Of a stretch of DNA of 64,000 nucleotides, positions 8,313 to 17,176 are shown one piece after another. A model generated the notes under the pieces. The model ran no database searches and had not been told where the DNA came from. It saw nothing but the letters and a program-made list of their open reading frames with translations. Both the position numbers and the translations under genes were made by a program. The DNA lies in assembly GCA_963825585.1 (NCBI GenBank), contig CAWGTX010000006.1, forward strand, positions 124,001-188,000, given 5' to 3'. The first letter of the stretch is position 1; the number at the start of each line of letters is the position of its first letter. The stretch comes from JAOUGY01 sp963825585 (lineage in GTDB: Bacteria; Actinomycetota; Acidimicrobiia; Spongiisociales; ZC4RG35).

Positions 8313-8558
8313 ATGGACCGCAGTGAGATCTCGTCCCGGCTGGGACTGGTGCTCGTGAACGAGCTCGGGCTCGATGCCGAGAAGATCAACGACGCCGCCA
8401 ACTTCGAAGACGACCTCGAGGTCGACTCTCTGGGTGTGGTCGAGCTGCTGATGGCTCTCGAAGACGAATTCGGCGTCAAGATCCCCGACGACGAAGCCGA
8501 GAGCATCCACACCGTCGGCCAGGCCATCGATCTGGTCCACGGCAAGCTCAACGCCTGA
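8313..8558 (+). CDS. acpP: acyl carrier protein
   Basis: An 81-residue acidic protein carrying the phosphopantetheine attachment site DSLGVVE, with the modified Ser at residue 39. It carries growing acyl chains in type II fatty acid synthesis. The ribosome-binding site AAGGAG lies ten bases before the ATG. It sits between fabG and fabF as in many bacteria. The 64-base gap before it contains a hairpin and may hold an extra promoter. Confidence 0.95.
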   Translation: MDRSEISSRLGLVLVNELGLDAEKINDAANFEDDLEVDSLGVVELLMALEDEFGVKIPDDEAESIHTVGQAIDLVHGKLNA

Positions 8559-8559
8559 C

Positions 8560-9813
8560 ATGTCGTCTGGTCGCCGGGTGGTCGTCACCGGTCTGGGGGC
8601 GATCACCCCGATCGGAGCGGATCAGCCCACAACCTGGTCAAACATGTGCTCCGGCGTCTCCGGCGTCGGCCACATCACACTGTTCGACGCATCCGCCTTC
8701 AAAGCCCGGATCGCAGCGGAGGTGGTCGGATTCGACCCCGAGCAGTACTTCGACAAGAAGGACGCCCGGCGGTACGACCGGTGCTCGCAGTTCGCCATGG
8801 TCGCCGCCCGTGAGGCCATGGCCGACGCCGGGATCACACTCGACCCCGATTCCGAGGAAGCCGGCCGGGCCGGGGCCGTCATCGGGGTCGGTTTCGGTGG
8901 GATGCAGACCTTCATCGACGAGATCGACGTCATGCGTGAGCGCGGTCCCGATCGGGTGAGCCCGTTCGGGATCCCGAAGATCATCGCCAACATGCCGGCG
9001 GGTCTCGTGTCGATCGATCTGAGCCTCCTCGGGCCTGTCTCGTGCACCGTGACGGCGTGTTCGGCTTCGGCCAACGCCATCGGCGACGCCGCCGAGATGA
9101 TCCGTCGTGGTGCGGCGGACCTGATGGTGGCCGGCGGGGCAGAGGCGGCCATCACCGACTACGGCGTTGCCGGGTTCGCTTCGGCACGGGCCCTGTCCAC
9201 CCGGAACGACGACCCTGGTACGGCCAGCCGTCCCTTCGACGCCGATCGTGACGGGTTCGTGATGGGCGAAGGTGCGGGTGTGCTGGTGCTGGAGGAACGC
9301 GATCGAGCCATCGCCCGTGGCGCCAGGATCCTCGCCGAGTTCACCGGATACGGCATGTCCGCCGACGCCTACCACATGACGCTGCCCCGACCGGGCGGTT
9401 CAGGAGCCTCCCGGGCCATGAAGGCGGCCCTGGCCGACGCCGGGCTGTCGGCGGCCGACATCGGCTACATCAACGCTCACGGGACCTCGACCGACGCCAA
9501 CGACGCCACCGAAACCGCCGCCATCAAGATGGCGCTGGGCGAGGAAGAGGCGCGACGGATCCCGGTGTCATCGACCAAGTCGATGACGGGTCATCTGCTG
9601 GGGGCGGCCGGCGCGGTCGAGGCGATCGCTTCCATCCGGGCCATCACAGACGGTGTGCTCCCACCCACCATCAACTACGTCACCCCCGATCCGGACTGCG
9701 ACCTCGACTACGTGCCCAACCAGGCGAGAGAGGCCCGCGTCGACCACGTGATGTCGAACTCGTTCGGCTTCGGCGGCCACAACGTGGCGTTGGTGTTCAG
9801 TCGGGCGACGTGA
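8560..9813 (+). CDS. fabF: 3-oxoacyl-ACP synthase II (KAS II)
   Basis: A 417-residue elongating condensing enzyme, one base after the acpP stop. The Cys-His-His triad is visible: Cys167 in VTACSASANA, His307 in NAHGTST and His345 in SMTGHLLGAAG. RRVVVTGLGAITPIG is the family start. It completes the fab operon. Its 3' end overlaps a small ORF on the opposite strand. Confidence 0.95.
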   Translation: MSSGRRVVVTGLGAITPIGADQPTTWSNMCSGVSGVGHITLFDASAFKARIAAEVVGFDPEQYFDKKDARRYDRCSQFAMVAAREAMADAGITLDPDSEEAGRAGAVIGVGFGGMQTFIDEIDVMRERGPDRVSPFGIPKIIANMPAGLVSIDLSLLGPVSCTVTACSASANAIGDAAEMIRRGAADLMVAGGAEAAITDYGVAGFASARALSTRNDDPGTASRPFDADRDGFVMGEGAGVLVLEERDRAIARGARILAEFTGYGMSADAYHMTLPRPGGSGASRAMKAALADAGLSAADIGYINAHGTSTDANDATETAAIKMALGEEEARRIPVSSTKSMTGHLLGAAGAVEAIASIRAITDGVLPPTINYVTPDPDCDLDYVPNQAREARVDHVMSNSFGFGGHNVALVFSRAT

Positions 9814-9979
9814 TCTTCGACCTGGTGCCGGACACGAGCTCGCGCTCGTGGCACCGGCACCAGCAGAGCCCGGCCCTGCCGTCGGAGCGCCCCGAGGAGC
9901 CGTCGCAGCGCTTGTGCAGCCCCGAAACGCACCGACCCGAGGCGTTCATCGCCACCTGAATGTGATCCCAGATTCCCAT
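9797..9979 (-). CDS. small Cys-rich hypothetical protein
   Basis: A 60-residue ORF from ATG 9979 with regularly placed Cys and His: CVSGLHKRC followed by CWCRCHERE. The C/H pattern looks like a small zinc-binding peptide and is unlikely in a random frame. The open frame can extend upstream to about 10060 with other starts, and the ribosome-binding site is weak. It overlaps the 3' end of fabF by 17 bases on the opposite strand. I do not recognise the family. Confidence 0.4.
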   Translation of the reverse strand: MGIWDHIQVAMNASGRCVSGLHKRCDGSSGRSDGRAGLCWCRCHERELVSGTRSKITSPD

Positions 9980-10040
9980 GTGATCAGTGTGGGCGAAGAC
10001 GAGGGCGTCGCCAGGGCCACCGCCGATCCCGGCCTGATGG

Positions 10041-10349
10041 CTAGTCCTCGGGGATCTCACAGCCCGGTCCGGGTGGTTCGACTCCCCGCGACTGGGCGTC
10101 GCGGTACTCGGCGATCGAGCGGTACACCAGCACCAGAACCACCACCATGCCGACGACGGCGATCAGGCCGCTGACCAACGCCACCAGCGCCGACCAGCCG
10201 CGGCAGTGCTGGATCACGCCGTCGACCTCCACCCGACAGGAGATGTCGGTGACCACCCACCCCAGCCCGCCCGACGCCACCCCCGCCACGAGCGCCGGGA
10301 TGACGATCCAGGGGTTGGGACGGCGGCGGGTGCCGACCGGTTCAGTCAC
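10041..10349 (-). CDS. small two-helix membrane protein, hypothetical
   Basis: A 102-residue protein; GTG 10349 overlaps the upstream gene's stop by a few bases and is preferred over an ATG 33 bases earlier. Two predicted membrane helices (WIVIPALVAGVASGGLGWVV and ALVALVSGLIAVVGMVVVLV) flank a loop with two Cys residues (DISCRVEVDGVIQHCRGW) that could form a disulfide outside the cell. A charged tail (YRSIAEYRDAQSRG) follows. It is coupled to the larger membrane protein upstream, so the two may work together. Function unknown. Confidence 0.6.
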   Translation of the reverse strand: MTEPVGTRRRPNPWIVIPALVAGVASGGLGWVVTDISCRVEVDGVIQHCRGWSALVALVSGLIAVVGMVVVLVLVYRSIAEYRDAQSRGVEPPGPGCEIPED

Positions 10350-11091
10350 GGGGTCTGCCCCGTTCGTCGAGACCGGCGGCATCGAGGATGTCGGAGGGGA
10401 CCATCTCCGGGAACATCGGCACCGCCCGGCCCTGCTCGACGAGCGGCCTCACCGCAACCCTCGCCTCCTTGGTCCACCCGAAGGCTCCGACGCCGACTCC
10501 CACCACCAGCCAGAGAAGACCGGTGGGCATCCCGGTGATGACTGCGGCGGCAACGGTGACGACGGGAAACAGCACACGCACCGCCCACACCGCCCCGGCC
10601 GTCGCCTTCGCATAGACGGCGGCGGTGACAGCACCGGCGACGATCATGACCCACTCGCCGCCATCGAGACCGCCAGGAGAGGCGGAGGCGACCAGGGTGG
10701 GTATCGCTGCGAGTGCCAGGGTGAACGCCACCACCCGCGGAGTAGGGCCATCGGCGGCGGGAAGGGTTCGGATCGCTCCAAGGGTGGCGTTTCCCGCCAG
10801 GCCGTAGATGGCGGCAGCGGAGAGAGCGAGACCGGCGATCCAAACCGGGTCGATCGGCACCGCCACGGCGATCGCCGGACCCGCAGCGGCCGTCACCAGG
10901 CCGAGAACCCGGCCCCACCGGGATGCACCCACCAGCATGCCCACGATGGCGATGGACACCAGTACCAACAGCCCCGCCGCCATCACGGCGGCAGCGTCGG
11001 TCGTCCACGGTCCTCGCCCGACCAGCACCAGACCGCCCCACACGAGGGTGGCGGAGAGCAGGACGGCGGAGGCGGCGATGGCGCGTTTCAT
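10342..11091 (-). CDS. multi-pass membrane protein, hypothetical
   Basis: A 249-residue protein from ATG 11091 (MKRAIAASAVLLSATLVWGG), with about seven hydrophobic stretches of 18-22 residues rich in Ala, Val and Gly. The C-terminus is soluble and charged (VEQGRAVPMFPEMVPSDILD). I see no catalytic or transport motif. It is divergent from the Nudix gene with a 56-base gap and is followed by an overlapping small membrane protein, suggesting a two-gene operon. Confidence 0.6.
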   Translation of the reverse strand: MKRAIAASAVLLSATLVWGGLVLVGRGPWTTDAAAVMAAGLLVLVSIAIVGMLVGASRWGRVLGLVTAAAGPAIAVAVPIDPVWIAGLALSAAAIYGLAGNATLGAIRTLPAADGPTPRVVAFTLALAAIPTLVASASPGGLDGGEWVMIVAGAVTAAVYAKATAGAVWAVRVLFPVVTVAAAVITGMPTGLLWLVVGVGVGAFGWTKEARVAVRPLVEQGRAVPMFPEMVPSDILDAAGLDERGRPRD

Positions 11092-11147
11092 TGCCGCCGT
11101 GAAGTCTCCACGACCTGATCGGGGAGTGCAAAACGCCGGGACGGCCG

Positions 11148-11738
11148 ATGCCCAACGGGCGTTTGCTCGACGTCGACGTGATGGACTGGCAGACTCGCCC
11201 GGTGAGCACGACGCCCACCGACGCAAGCGACTTCTGGCCGGGCGAGTACCGGTACTGCCCGATGTGCACCGCCGAACTGGCTCCGGCGCTGAAAGCGGGG
11301 CGCATGCGCATGAGGTGCCCATCCTGTGGGTGGGTGCACTTCCGGGATCCGGCGGTGGGCGCCGCCGTGCTCCTCACCGACGAGGCCGGGCGCGTGCTGC
11401 TGGTAAAACGGGGTCCCACCTCGACCCGGTCTGGTCGGTGGTGTATCCCGTGCGGGTTCGTCGACTACGGCGAGGACGTGCGGGCGGCCGCCGCTCGCGA
11501 GCTTCACGAGGAGACCGGGCTGGTCGCCGAGGTCGACGATGTGATCCAGGTGCTGTCCAACCGCCACGATCCCGCCAAGCTGTCGATCGGGATCTGGTTC
11601 GCCGGCCGCCTCATCGGTGGGATGCTGCAGGCGGGCGACGATGCCGTCGACGTCGGGTGGTTTTCGCTGGGTGGGCTTCCCGAACTCGCCTTCGAGACCG
11701 ACCGGGCGCTTCTCGACTCACTCCGCAGCGGACGATGA
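11148..11738 (+). CDS. Nudix hydrolase with N-terminal zinc ribbon (NudC-like)
   Basis: Up to 196 residues. A zinc ribbon (YCPMC then CPSCGWVHF) precedes the Nudix domain, as in NADH pyrophosphatase relatives. The Nudix box is complete: GFVDYGEDVRAAAARELHEE followed by TGL. Nudix enzymes cleave nucleoside diphosphates linked to another group. It lacks the long N-terminal domain of E. coli NudC. The start is uncertain: ATG 11148, ATG 11181 and GTG 11202 are all in frame before the zinc ribbon. Confidence 0.85.
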   Translation: MPNGRLLDVDVMDWQTRPVSTTPTDASDFWPGEYRYCPMCTAELAPALKAGRMRMRCPSCGWVHFRDPAVGAAVLLTDEAGRVLLVKRGPTSTRSGRWCIPCGFVDYGEDVRAAAARELHEETGLVAEVDDVIQVLSNRHDPAKLSIGIWFAGRLIGGMLQAGDDAVDVGWFSLGGLPELAFETDRALLDSLRSGR

Positions 11739-11751
11739 GCGGTGGCTGGGC

Positions 11752-12348
11752 CTATTCGGGCGTCCACATGCCGAGGTCTTCCCAGCCCCCCGAGGGCCGG
11801 AGCGTGACGATCGAGCAGTGACCCGGCTTGTCGGTGTGGAGGCCCGACAGGGAGATACCGGCGAACGACAGGCGGGCGGCCTGGACGGGATCCTGGTGGC
11901 TCACGATCACGATGTCTCCATCGCGGTGCTGTTCGGCCAGCAGCTCGATGGTTCCGCGGATCCTGTTGGCCAACGCCGAGAGCGGCTCGGCGGAGAATCC
12001 CAGCATGTGAGGGTGCTCCAGGTAGGCGTCCAGCTCTCCGGGAAACGAGGTCGCCAGCCCGGCCCACGGCCGACCCGCCCAGCGGTCCAGCAGCTTCCAC
12101 TCGGCCAGCCGCTCGTCGGCCCGCACCGGCACCCCAAACCGTCGGGCGATGATCCCGGCGGTTTCGAGTGCCCGTTCCAGCGGAGACGACCACACCGCCA
12201 CCACCGGCTGGGACCCGAGATGGCGCGCCGCCTGAGCCGCCTGTGAGCGCCCCAGCTCCGACAATCCGAATCCAGGCAGCGAGGCGTACACGAGTCCTTG
12301 GGGGTTGTCGACCTCGCCGTGCCGAACGAGATGAACGAGCGATGCCAT
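11752..12348 (-). CDS. histidine phosphatase (phosphoglycerate mutase-like) family protein
   Basis: A 198-residue protein beginning MASLVHLVRHGEVDN; the RHG holds the phosphorylated His. The second part of the active site is seen in SSPLERALETAG and in the late His of IVSHQDPVQAA. LGLSELGR-type and PxxRADERLAEW elements fit the family. Members include phosphatases of sugar phosphates, adenosylcobalamin precursors and proteins; the substrate here cannot be assigned. It ends convergently with the Nudix gene, 13 bases apart. Confidence 0.8.
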   Translation of the reverse strand: MASLVHLVRHGEVDNPQGLVYASLPGFGLSELGRSQAAQAARHLGSQPVVAVWSSPLERALETAGIIARRFGVPVRADERLAEWKLLDRWAGRPWAGLATSFPGELDAYLEHPHMLGFSAEPLSALANRIRGTIELLAEQHRDGDIVIVSHQDPVQAARLSFAGISLSGLHTDKPGHCSIVTLRPSGGWEDLGMWTPE

Positions 12349-12377
12349 GCTGCGAGCACGCTAGCGAGCCGGCGCTC

Positions 12378-12407
12378 GGCTTCTGGCTTCTGGCTGCTGG
12401 CTCCTGG
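12378..12407 (+). repeat. left heptamer array (GGCTNCT) of an intergenic element
   Basis: Four tandem 7-mers of the form GGCTNCT (TTCT, TTCT, TGCT, TCCT endings) plus a final GG. It pairs with the opposite-sense array at 12488-12522 across about 80 bases, making a large imperfect inverted repeat between the phosphatase gene and dinB. The same architecture recurs at 21034-21199. Confidence 0.8.
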
Positions 12408-12487
12408 ATCGGAAGCAGGGTCTGACGCAACCGCACTCGATTGCGTGTTGCCCGCGTGTTGCCTCGGGCGTCGGACCCGCCGAGCCC

Positions 12488-12522
12488 AGTAGCCAGTAGC
12501 CAGCAGCCAGCAGCCAGTAGCC
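12488..12522 (+). repeat. right heptamer array (AGYAGCC) of an intergenic element
   Basis: Five tandem 7-mers, AGTAGCC or AGCAGCC, directly before dinB. They are the reverse complement of the GGCTNCT units at 12378-12407. The dinB start codon lies nine bases downstream, so the array falls in the dinB leader or promoter. Confidence 0.8.
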
Positions 12523-12530
12523 TCCCCCCC

Positions 12531-13702
12531 GTGTTCTCCGAACCGATCCTCCATGTCGACATGGATGCCTTCTTCGTCGAGGTGGAGCGGTTGCGCCGCC
12601 CCGAGCTACGGGGGGTACCGGTCGTGGTGGGCGGTGGCGGTCCCCGCAGCGTGGTGGCTGCGGCCAGCTACGAGGCCCGTCGTTTCGGGGTGGGCTCGGC
12701 GATGCCGATGGTCGAGGCGCGGCGACGGTGTCGCGATCGACGATCGTGCCGGTCGACCACGACGAATACGGCCGGGTGTCCACCAGGGTGTTCGAGATCC
12801 TCCGTGGTTTCACCCCGCTGGTCGAAGGGTTGTCGATCGACGAGGCGTTCCTCGACGTGTCCGGGTTGCGGCTGCACCACGGCTCGCCGGCGGAGGTGGG
12901 GGGTCTGATCCGGAGGGAGATCCGGTCGGAGCTTGGTCTTCCGGCTTCGGTGGGTGTCGCCACCTGCAAGTTCATCGCCAAGCTCGCCTCTCAGGATGCC
13001 AAGCCCGACGGACTGCTGGTGGTCACCGCCGGGGAGCAGCAGGCCTACCTGGACGCTCTGCCGGTGAACCGCATGTGGGGCGTGGGAGCGGCGACGTCGG
13101 CGTCGCTGGCGCGGTTGGGCGTGGTGACCGTGGCCGATCTCACCGATTGCGGCGAGCGGGTTCTGGGCCGGGACTTGGGTGCCTCGACAGCAGCCCACCT
13201 GTTGGGCCTCGCCCGGGGGCACGACCCCAGGCCCGTCGTCCCCGATTCGGAGACGAAGTCGATCTCGGCCGAGGAGACGTTCACCGTCGATCTCCACACG
13301 CTCGATGAGGTCACCGCCATCCTCCGTCGTCAGGCCGACCGCGTGGGTGCACGCCTCCGTCGGGTCGGCCTGGCGGGGCGGACGGTGACGGTGAAGATCC
13401 GCTACGGCGACTTCTCCACCATCACCCGGTCCGAGACGCTCCCCGTGGCCACCGATGTGGGCAACCGGATCTTCGAGGTGGCGAGGACGCTGGCTCACCG
13501 GGCGCTCGACCGGGGCCGGGGCGTCCGTCTCCTCGGGGTGGGCGTGTCGTCGCTCGTGGCCGGCGGGGAGCCGGTGCAGCTGAGCGTCGACGACGACACG
13601 CGACATCATCGAATCGACGTGGCTGTGGACGCATTGCGGGATCGGTTCGGGCCCGGAGTGGTCGGTCCGGGCTCCCGAGGAGGCCCTCCTTCAAGTTCGT
13701 GA
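12531..13702 (+). pseudogene. dinB: DNA polymerase IV (Y family), frameshifted
   Basis: Two overlapping frames together encode one Y-family polymerase, which copies damaged DNA. The first frame (from GTG 12531) gives LHVDMDAFFVEVERLR, with the catalytic Asp, and ends near MVEARRRCRD. The second resumes at STIVPVDHDEYGRV and continues with LSIDEAFLDVSG (second catalytic acidic pair), the HhH region, and the little-finger domain. The break falls at 12737-12740, where one base is missing between GAT and ACG; a G there would restore the usual RD-A-TIVP reading. The remainder is intact and ends normally at 13702. It may be a real pseudogene or a sequencing/assembly error. Confidence 0.85.
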
Positions 13703-13720
13703 AGCCGTGCCGTCACGAAC
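13695..13720 (+). terminator. hairpin across the dinB stop
   Basis: GTTCGTGA (13695-13702) and its exact complement TCACGAAC (13713-13720) with a 10-nt loop, spanning the dinB stop codon. No T-run follows, so it is a weak terminator candidate; it separates dinB from the next promoter. Confidence 0.35.
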
Positions 13721-13732
13721 CCGGGAACCGCC

Positions 13733-13761
13733 GACTCAAGTCCGATCCACCAACGTATACT
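13733..13761 (+). promoter_or_regulatory. candidate promoter for the DUF3040 gene
   Basis: TATACT at 13756-13761 is a near-consensus -10 box in otherwise G+C-rich DNA; GACTCA at 13733-13738 is a weak -35 at 17 bases. It lies about 50 bases before the ATG at 13810. Confidence 0.4.
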
Positions 13762-13809
13762 GACCTCACCAAGCATGGACCAGCCAGTCCTACAACGAGG
13801 TGTGAACCG

Positions 13810-14145
13810 ATGCCGCTGGACGACCGTGAGCAGCAGATCCTGGCCGAGATCGAGCGCCAGTTCTACGAAGAGGACCCGGATCTCGCGCACGCCGTCCGCA
13901 ACATCGACCGTTCCTCCCGCTTTGGGGTGAGGCTTCCTGCGGCGGGCGCAGTGGCCGGAGTGACGATCGTGATCCTGTTCTTCACGGTGAACACGGTGCT
14001 CGCACTCGGAGGATTCCTGATGATGGTGCTGTCGCTGACGGCTCTCATTCAGGGTCTCAAGGCCCGCACTGGGAAACCACAACCCGAGCAACCGCCGGTT
14101 GTGGAGGCACGACCCAGGATGTTCCGCCGGTTCCGGCGGGGTTGA
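13810..14145 (+). CDS. DUF3040 family membrane protein
   Basis: A 111-residue protein starting MPLDDREQQILAEIERQF, the characteristic opening of the actinobacterial DUF3040 family (L-x-x-x-E-Q-x-x-L-x-x-I-E). Two adjacent hydrophobic segments follow (GAVAGVTIVILFFTVNTVLA and GGFLMMVLSLTALI), then a basic, Pro-rich tail. Function of the family is unknown. It is preceded by a plausible promoter and is a useful marker of actinobacterial origin. Confidence 0.85.
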   Translation: MPLDDREQQILAEIERQFYEEDPDLAHAVRNIDRSSRFGVRLPAAGAVAGVTIVILFFTVNTVLALGGFLMMVLSLTALIQGLKARTGKPQPEQPPVVEARPRMFRRFRRG

Positions 14146-14295
14146 GCGATCTGGGGGGCTAGTGTGCGGTTCCCCACGGGGACCGGGCACGGTAACGTAC
14201 CGGCCCTCTGACCGGCGGCTGGAGGGAGAACCGGCACCGGTCGAGACATATCCATTCAGGTCCCGGGTTCGCCGTGGCCGCGCAGACGGGAGAGG

Positions 14296-14802
14296 TTGGC
14301 GTTGCAGGAAGGTTTCACGGCTCAGCAGGCATGCGCACTCACTGGATGCACCCACCACCAGCTCCGCTACTGGGATCGGGTGGGACTGGTCACCCCGGCG
14401 ATTCAGGGGACCGGTGGCCGACCCGGCATCCGGCGGCTCTACAGCTTCCGTGACCTCGTAGCGCTGCGGGTGGTCCGCAGCCTCCTCGACAACGGCATGT
14501 CGCTCCAGCGTGTGCGTCGGGCGTGGGATTACCTGCGGCGCAATGCCGAGATGGACGGGCACCTCGCCAACGTCAAGCTCGTGACCGACGGCACCACCAT
14601 CTTCTCGGTGGCGCATGACGACGGTGAGCTGCTCGACGCACTTCGTCAGGGTCAGTTGGCGTTCTTCATTGCGATCGACGAGATCACCCGCAACGTCGAG
14701 GACGACGTCACCCGCTTCGAGCTCGACCGCGGCACCTTCCTGGAGATGCTGCGGCGAGTCGAGGACGATGTCCATGAGGAGCTGATGGCGGCCGAGGGCT
14801 GA
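14296..14802 (+). CDS. MerR-family transcriptional regulator
   Basis: A 168-residue protein from TTG 14296. The N-terminal winged helix is of MerR type: FTAQQACALTGCTHHQLRYW, then DRVGLVTPA and a wing ending RRLYSFRDLVALRVVRSL, with a following helix (GMSLQRVRRAWDYL). The C-terminal part (TDGTTIFSVAHDDGELLDAL) has no Cys cluster, so a metal sensor is unlikely. It stands alone between DUF3040 and the convergent transglutaminase operon; its target genes are unknown. The TTG start is a guess from the domain boundary. Confidence 0.75.
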   Translation: MALQEGFTAQQACALTGCTHHQLRYWDRVGLVTPAIQGTGGRPGIRRLYSFRDLVALRVVRSLLDNGMSLQRVRRAWDYLRRNAEMDGHLANVKLVTDGTTIFSVAHDDGELLDALRQGQLAFFIAIDEITRNVEDDVTRFELDRGTFLEMLRRVEDDVHEELMAAEG

Positions 14803-14866
14803 CGGCCGGACCCACCGGCTGCGTCACCTTCCACGTTCGCCGCCCGATCCACCGATGCCGGTCGGA

Positions 14867-17176
14867 TCAGCGTCGCAGCGAGGCCCGGCGCATCCAGCTG
14901 ATCCGCCAGCGCCGCCGGTCGTAGCGACGGCGCAGACCCTCTTCCGCCCGGTTGAACTCCTCGAGGCATGCCACGCTGCCACGTTCGCCGTAGGCGGCCG
15001 CGGAGTAGAGCCGGGCCAACGGCACCAGATCGGCCGATTCACGGCGGGCGATCTCGAGCGGTGTGTGCGCCGGGTCGACGTTCGTCCCCAGATCGGCCAG
15101 CCGATCCACGATCTCCTTCCAGGCGACGGCGACGTCGCCGTCGGAGATTCTGATCATGCGACGACGACGACGCAGGGCCTTGTAGGCGGGTATCGCCACT
15201 GCCGCCAGAGCGGCGAGCGGGAGCAGCCACAGCCCGCTGGGCCGACCTGGGCCCGTCGCGCCACCTCCGGTCGCTCCGGCGCCGGGAAGAAACTCCTCGC
15301 CCTCGTCCAGTCGGTCCGGGTTGACCTGTGCCGCCGGGACCTCACCGGATGCGCCGGTCTCGCCCGGAGCGGGGAGATAGGAGCGCGGATCGAAGCCCAC
15401 CTCGTCGGCGGTCACCGACGGGTTGATCCCGTCGCTGCGGGGGGTTGGGTCGAATCGGACCCAACCCTGGCCGTCCATCCACAGTTCCACCCAGGCGTGA
15501 GCGTTGTTCTCCCGGACCACCACCACCTCGGAGCCGTCGGATTGAGTCTCCACGTCGCCGGGCGTGAAACCGAGCACCACCCGGCTGGGGATGCCGATCG
15601 CCCGGGAGAGCACACCCATGGCGGTGGCGAACTGCTCGCAGTACCCGGTGCGGTAGTTCCGGCTGTCGGGGTCGGTCAGCCAGTCCTCGAGGTCGAGCGA
15701 CGAGTGACCGGTGTCGACACCGGTGGAGTACGTGAACTGTTCGGGGTCACGGAAGTAGGACTCCAACAGCAGCGCACGTTCGAAGGGTGTCGAGCCTCCG
15801 GTGACCAGTTCACGCGCCAGCTGCCGTACGTCGTCACCGACCGAGGAGGGGAGCGCCGTGTAGTCGGCGAGGGACTGGGGCCGCTGCGCGTCGGTTCCGT
15901 CCTGCGGTGCGGCCTCGAAAAGGCCCGCCTCGGCTGCCGTCTCGAACATGGGGCTGAGGGTGCCGTTGCGGGTGGCGAGGGCGGCGATGTCGGGAACCGG
16001 GAGGTCGGCGTCGAGCTGATAGGTCCAGTCGTCGATCACCTGCAGGTCGACCGCGATCGAACCGTCTTCGCGGACCCTGAAGCTCTCGGTGATGAGTGGC
16101 TCGTCGGAGGAGAGTTCGACGGGGGAGTAGAGGCTGGGCAGGTACTGGCCCGACAACCCGGCGATGCGGATGTTGGCGGCGACCCGGGTGGTGGGCCCCT
16201 GGAACTCCCAGTCGGTGCGCTCCCATCGCGGGTTGCCTCCTTTGGCGAAGCTCTGATCGCTCGCCGCCCACAGTTCGCCGTCGAACACATCGAGGGTGAT
16301 GAGCTTCCAGTAGATCTCCCGATTGGGTGGAGCGGACTCGCTGACCCGGGCGTAGAACATCGGCTCGTCGCTCAGGTCCACCAGCGACTGCTGAAGGCCC
16401 ACGAAGAGGTTGAACGAGCCGCTGCCGTACAGGCCGGATCCGATGCCCGACTGGGTGCGCCAGGCGAGTATGCCCGACTCGGGGATGAACGCCGCCATCG
16501 CGCTGGCGCTCACGACACCGACCATCGTCGCAGCCAGGAGGGTCGAGGTGAGCAACGAGGTCGATCGACGGGGCACCAGGTTGCCGGTTCGGGTTCGGGC
16601 CCGGCCCACGGTCGCCGTCGGTGACGGCACCAGGCTGATGAGGGCGGCGGCCGCCACCACCACGAACGCCACGATCCATCCCAGTCCGGGCGGACGCCGG
16701 TCGAGGGTGGCGAACTGCAGATAGAGGACGAGAGCCGGGAGAGCTCTGAGGCCTCCGCGCGAGCCGGCGGCGAGGGCGCCGAGCACCCAGAAGAGAGCGG
16801 CGAGCACCGCGGTGAGCCCGGGGACCGGCAGCACGGGGGCGGCGCCGAAGCGGATGAGCTCGGCAGCGATCCCCATCTGGAGTCGGGCCTCCTCCACCGC
16901 CGCCGGGCCCGGTAGCAGTCCGGCGATCAGCTCGTCGGGGGCCACGATGCGCGCCAGCAGCAGAACCAGGGCGCCGCCGGTCATCGACAGTCCCGCCCAT
17001 CTCCCCAACCGTGCCGACGACACGGCCCAGGTGAGCAGACCGCCCAGCACGGCGGCGCCCACGAGCACCAGCTGCCAGGCCGGACCTTCGATCGAGGGTT
17101 CGAGCAGCCGATCGAGCCTGGCCAGAGCCAGGCCGATCGCAGCCACACCGATCAGCTTGCCGAGACGGTTCCCCAT
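14867..17176 (-). CDS. membrane transglutaminase-like protein (TgpA type, DUF3488/DUF4129)
   Basis: A 769-residue protein from ATG 17176; an ATG at 17200 is also possible. The N-terminal third has multiple membrane helices (DUF3488-like). An extracytoplasmic transglutaminase core follows, with the catalytic triad Cys513 (TGYCEQFATAMG), His560 (NNAHAWVELW) and Asp576 (RFDPTPRSD). A further membrane helix and a cytoplasmic DUF4129-like tail close the protein. TgpA relatives act at the cell surface, as transglutaminase or peptidase. It overlaps the DUF58 gene upstream, forming the widespread MoxR-DUF58-TgpA operon. Confidence 0.85.
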   Translation of the reverse strand: MGNRLGKLIGVAAIGLALARLDRLLEPSIEGPAWQLVLVGAAVLGGLLTWAVSSARLGRWAGLSMTGGALVLLLARIVAPDELIAGLLPGPAAVEEARLQMGIAAELIRFGAAPVLPVPGLTAVLAALFWVLGALAAGSRGGLRALPALVLYLQFATLDRRPPGLGWIVAFVVVAAAALISLVPSPTATVGRARTRTGNLVPRRSTSLLTSTLLAATMVGVVSASAMAAFIPESGILAWRTQSGIGSGLYGSGSFNLFVGLQQSLVDLSDEPMFYARVSESAPPNREIYWKLITLDVFDGELWAASDQSFAKGGNPRWERTDWEFQGPTTRVAANIRIAGLSGQYLPSLYSPVELSSDEPLITESFRVREDGSIAVDLQVIDDWTYQLDADLPVPDIAALATRNGTLSPMFETAAEAGLFEAAPQDGTDAQRPQSLADYTALPSSVGDDVRQLARELVTGGSTPFERALLLESYFRDPEQFTYSTGVDTGHSSLDLEDWLTDPDSRNYRTGYCEQFATAMGVLSRAIGIPSRVVLGFTPGDVETQSDGSEVVVVRENNAHAWVELWMDGQGWVRFDPTPRSDGINPSVTADEVGFDPRSYLPAPGETGASGEVPAAQVNPDRLDEGEEFLPGAGATGGGATGPGRPSGLWLLPLAALAAVAIPAYKALRRRRRMIRISDGDVAVAWKEIVDRLADLGTNVDPAHTPLEIARRESADLVPLARLYSAAAYGERGSVACLEEFNRAEEGLRRRYDRRRWRISWMRRASLRR

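Noticed and set aside
12378..12522. Possible CRISPR array
   Set aside because: Units are 7 bases without spacers and occur in inverted pairs, unlike CRISPR repeats.
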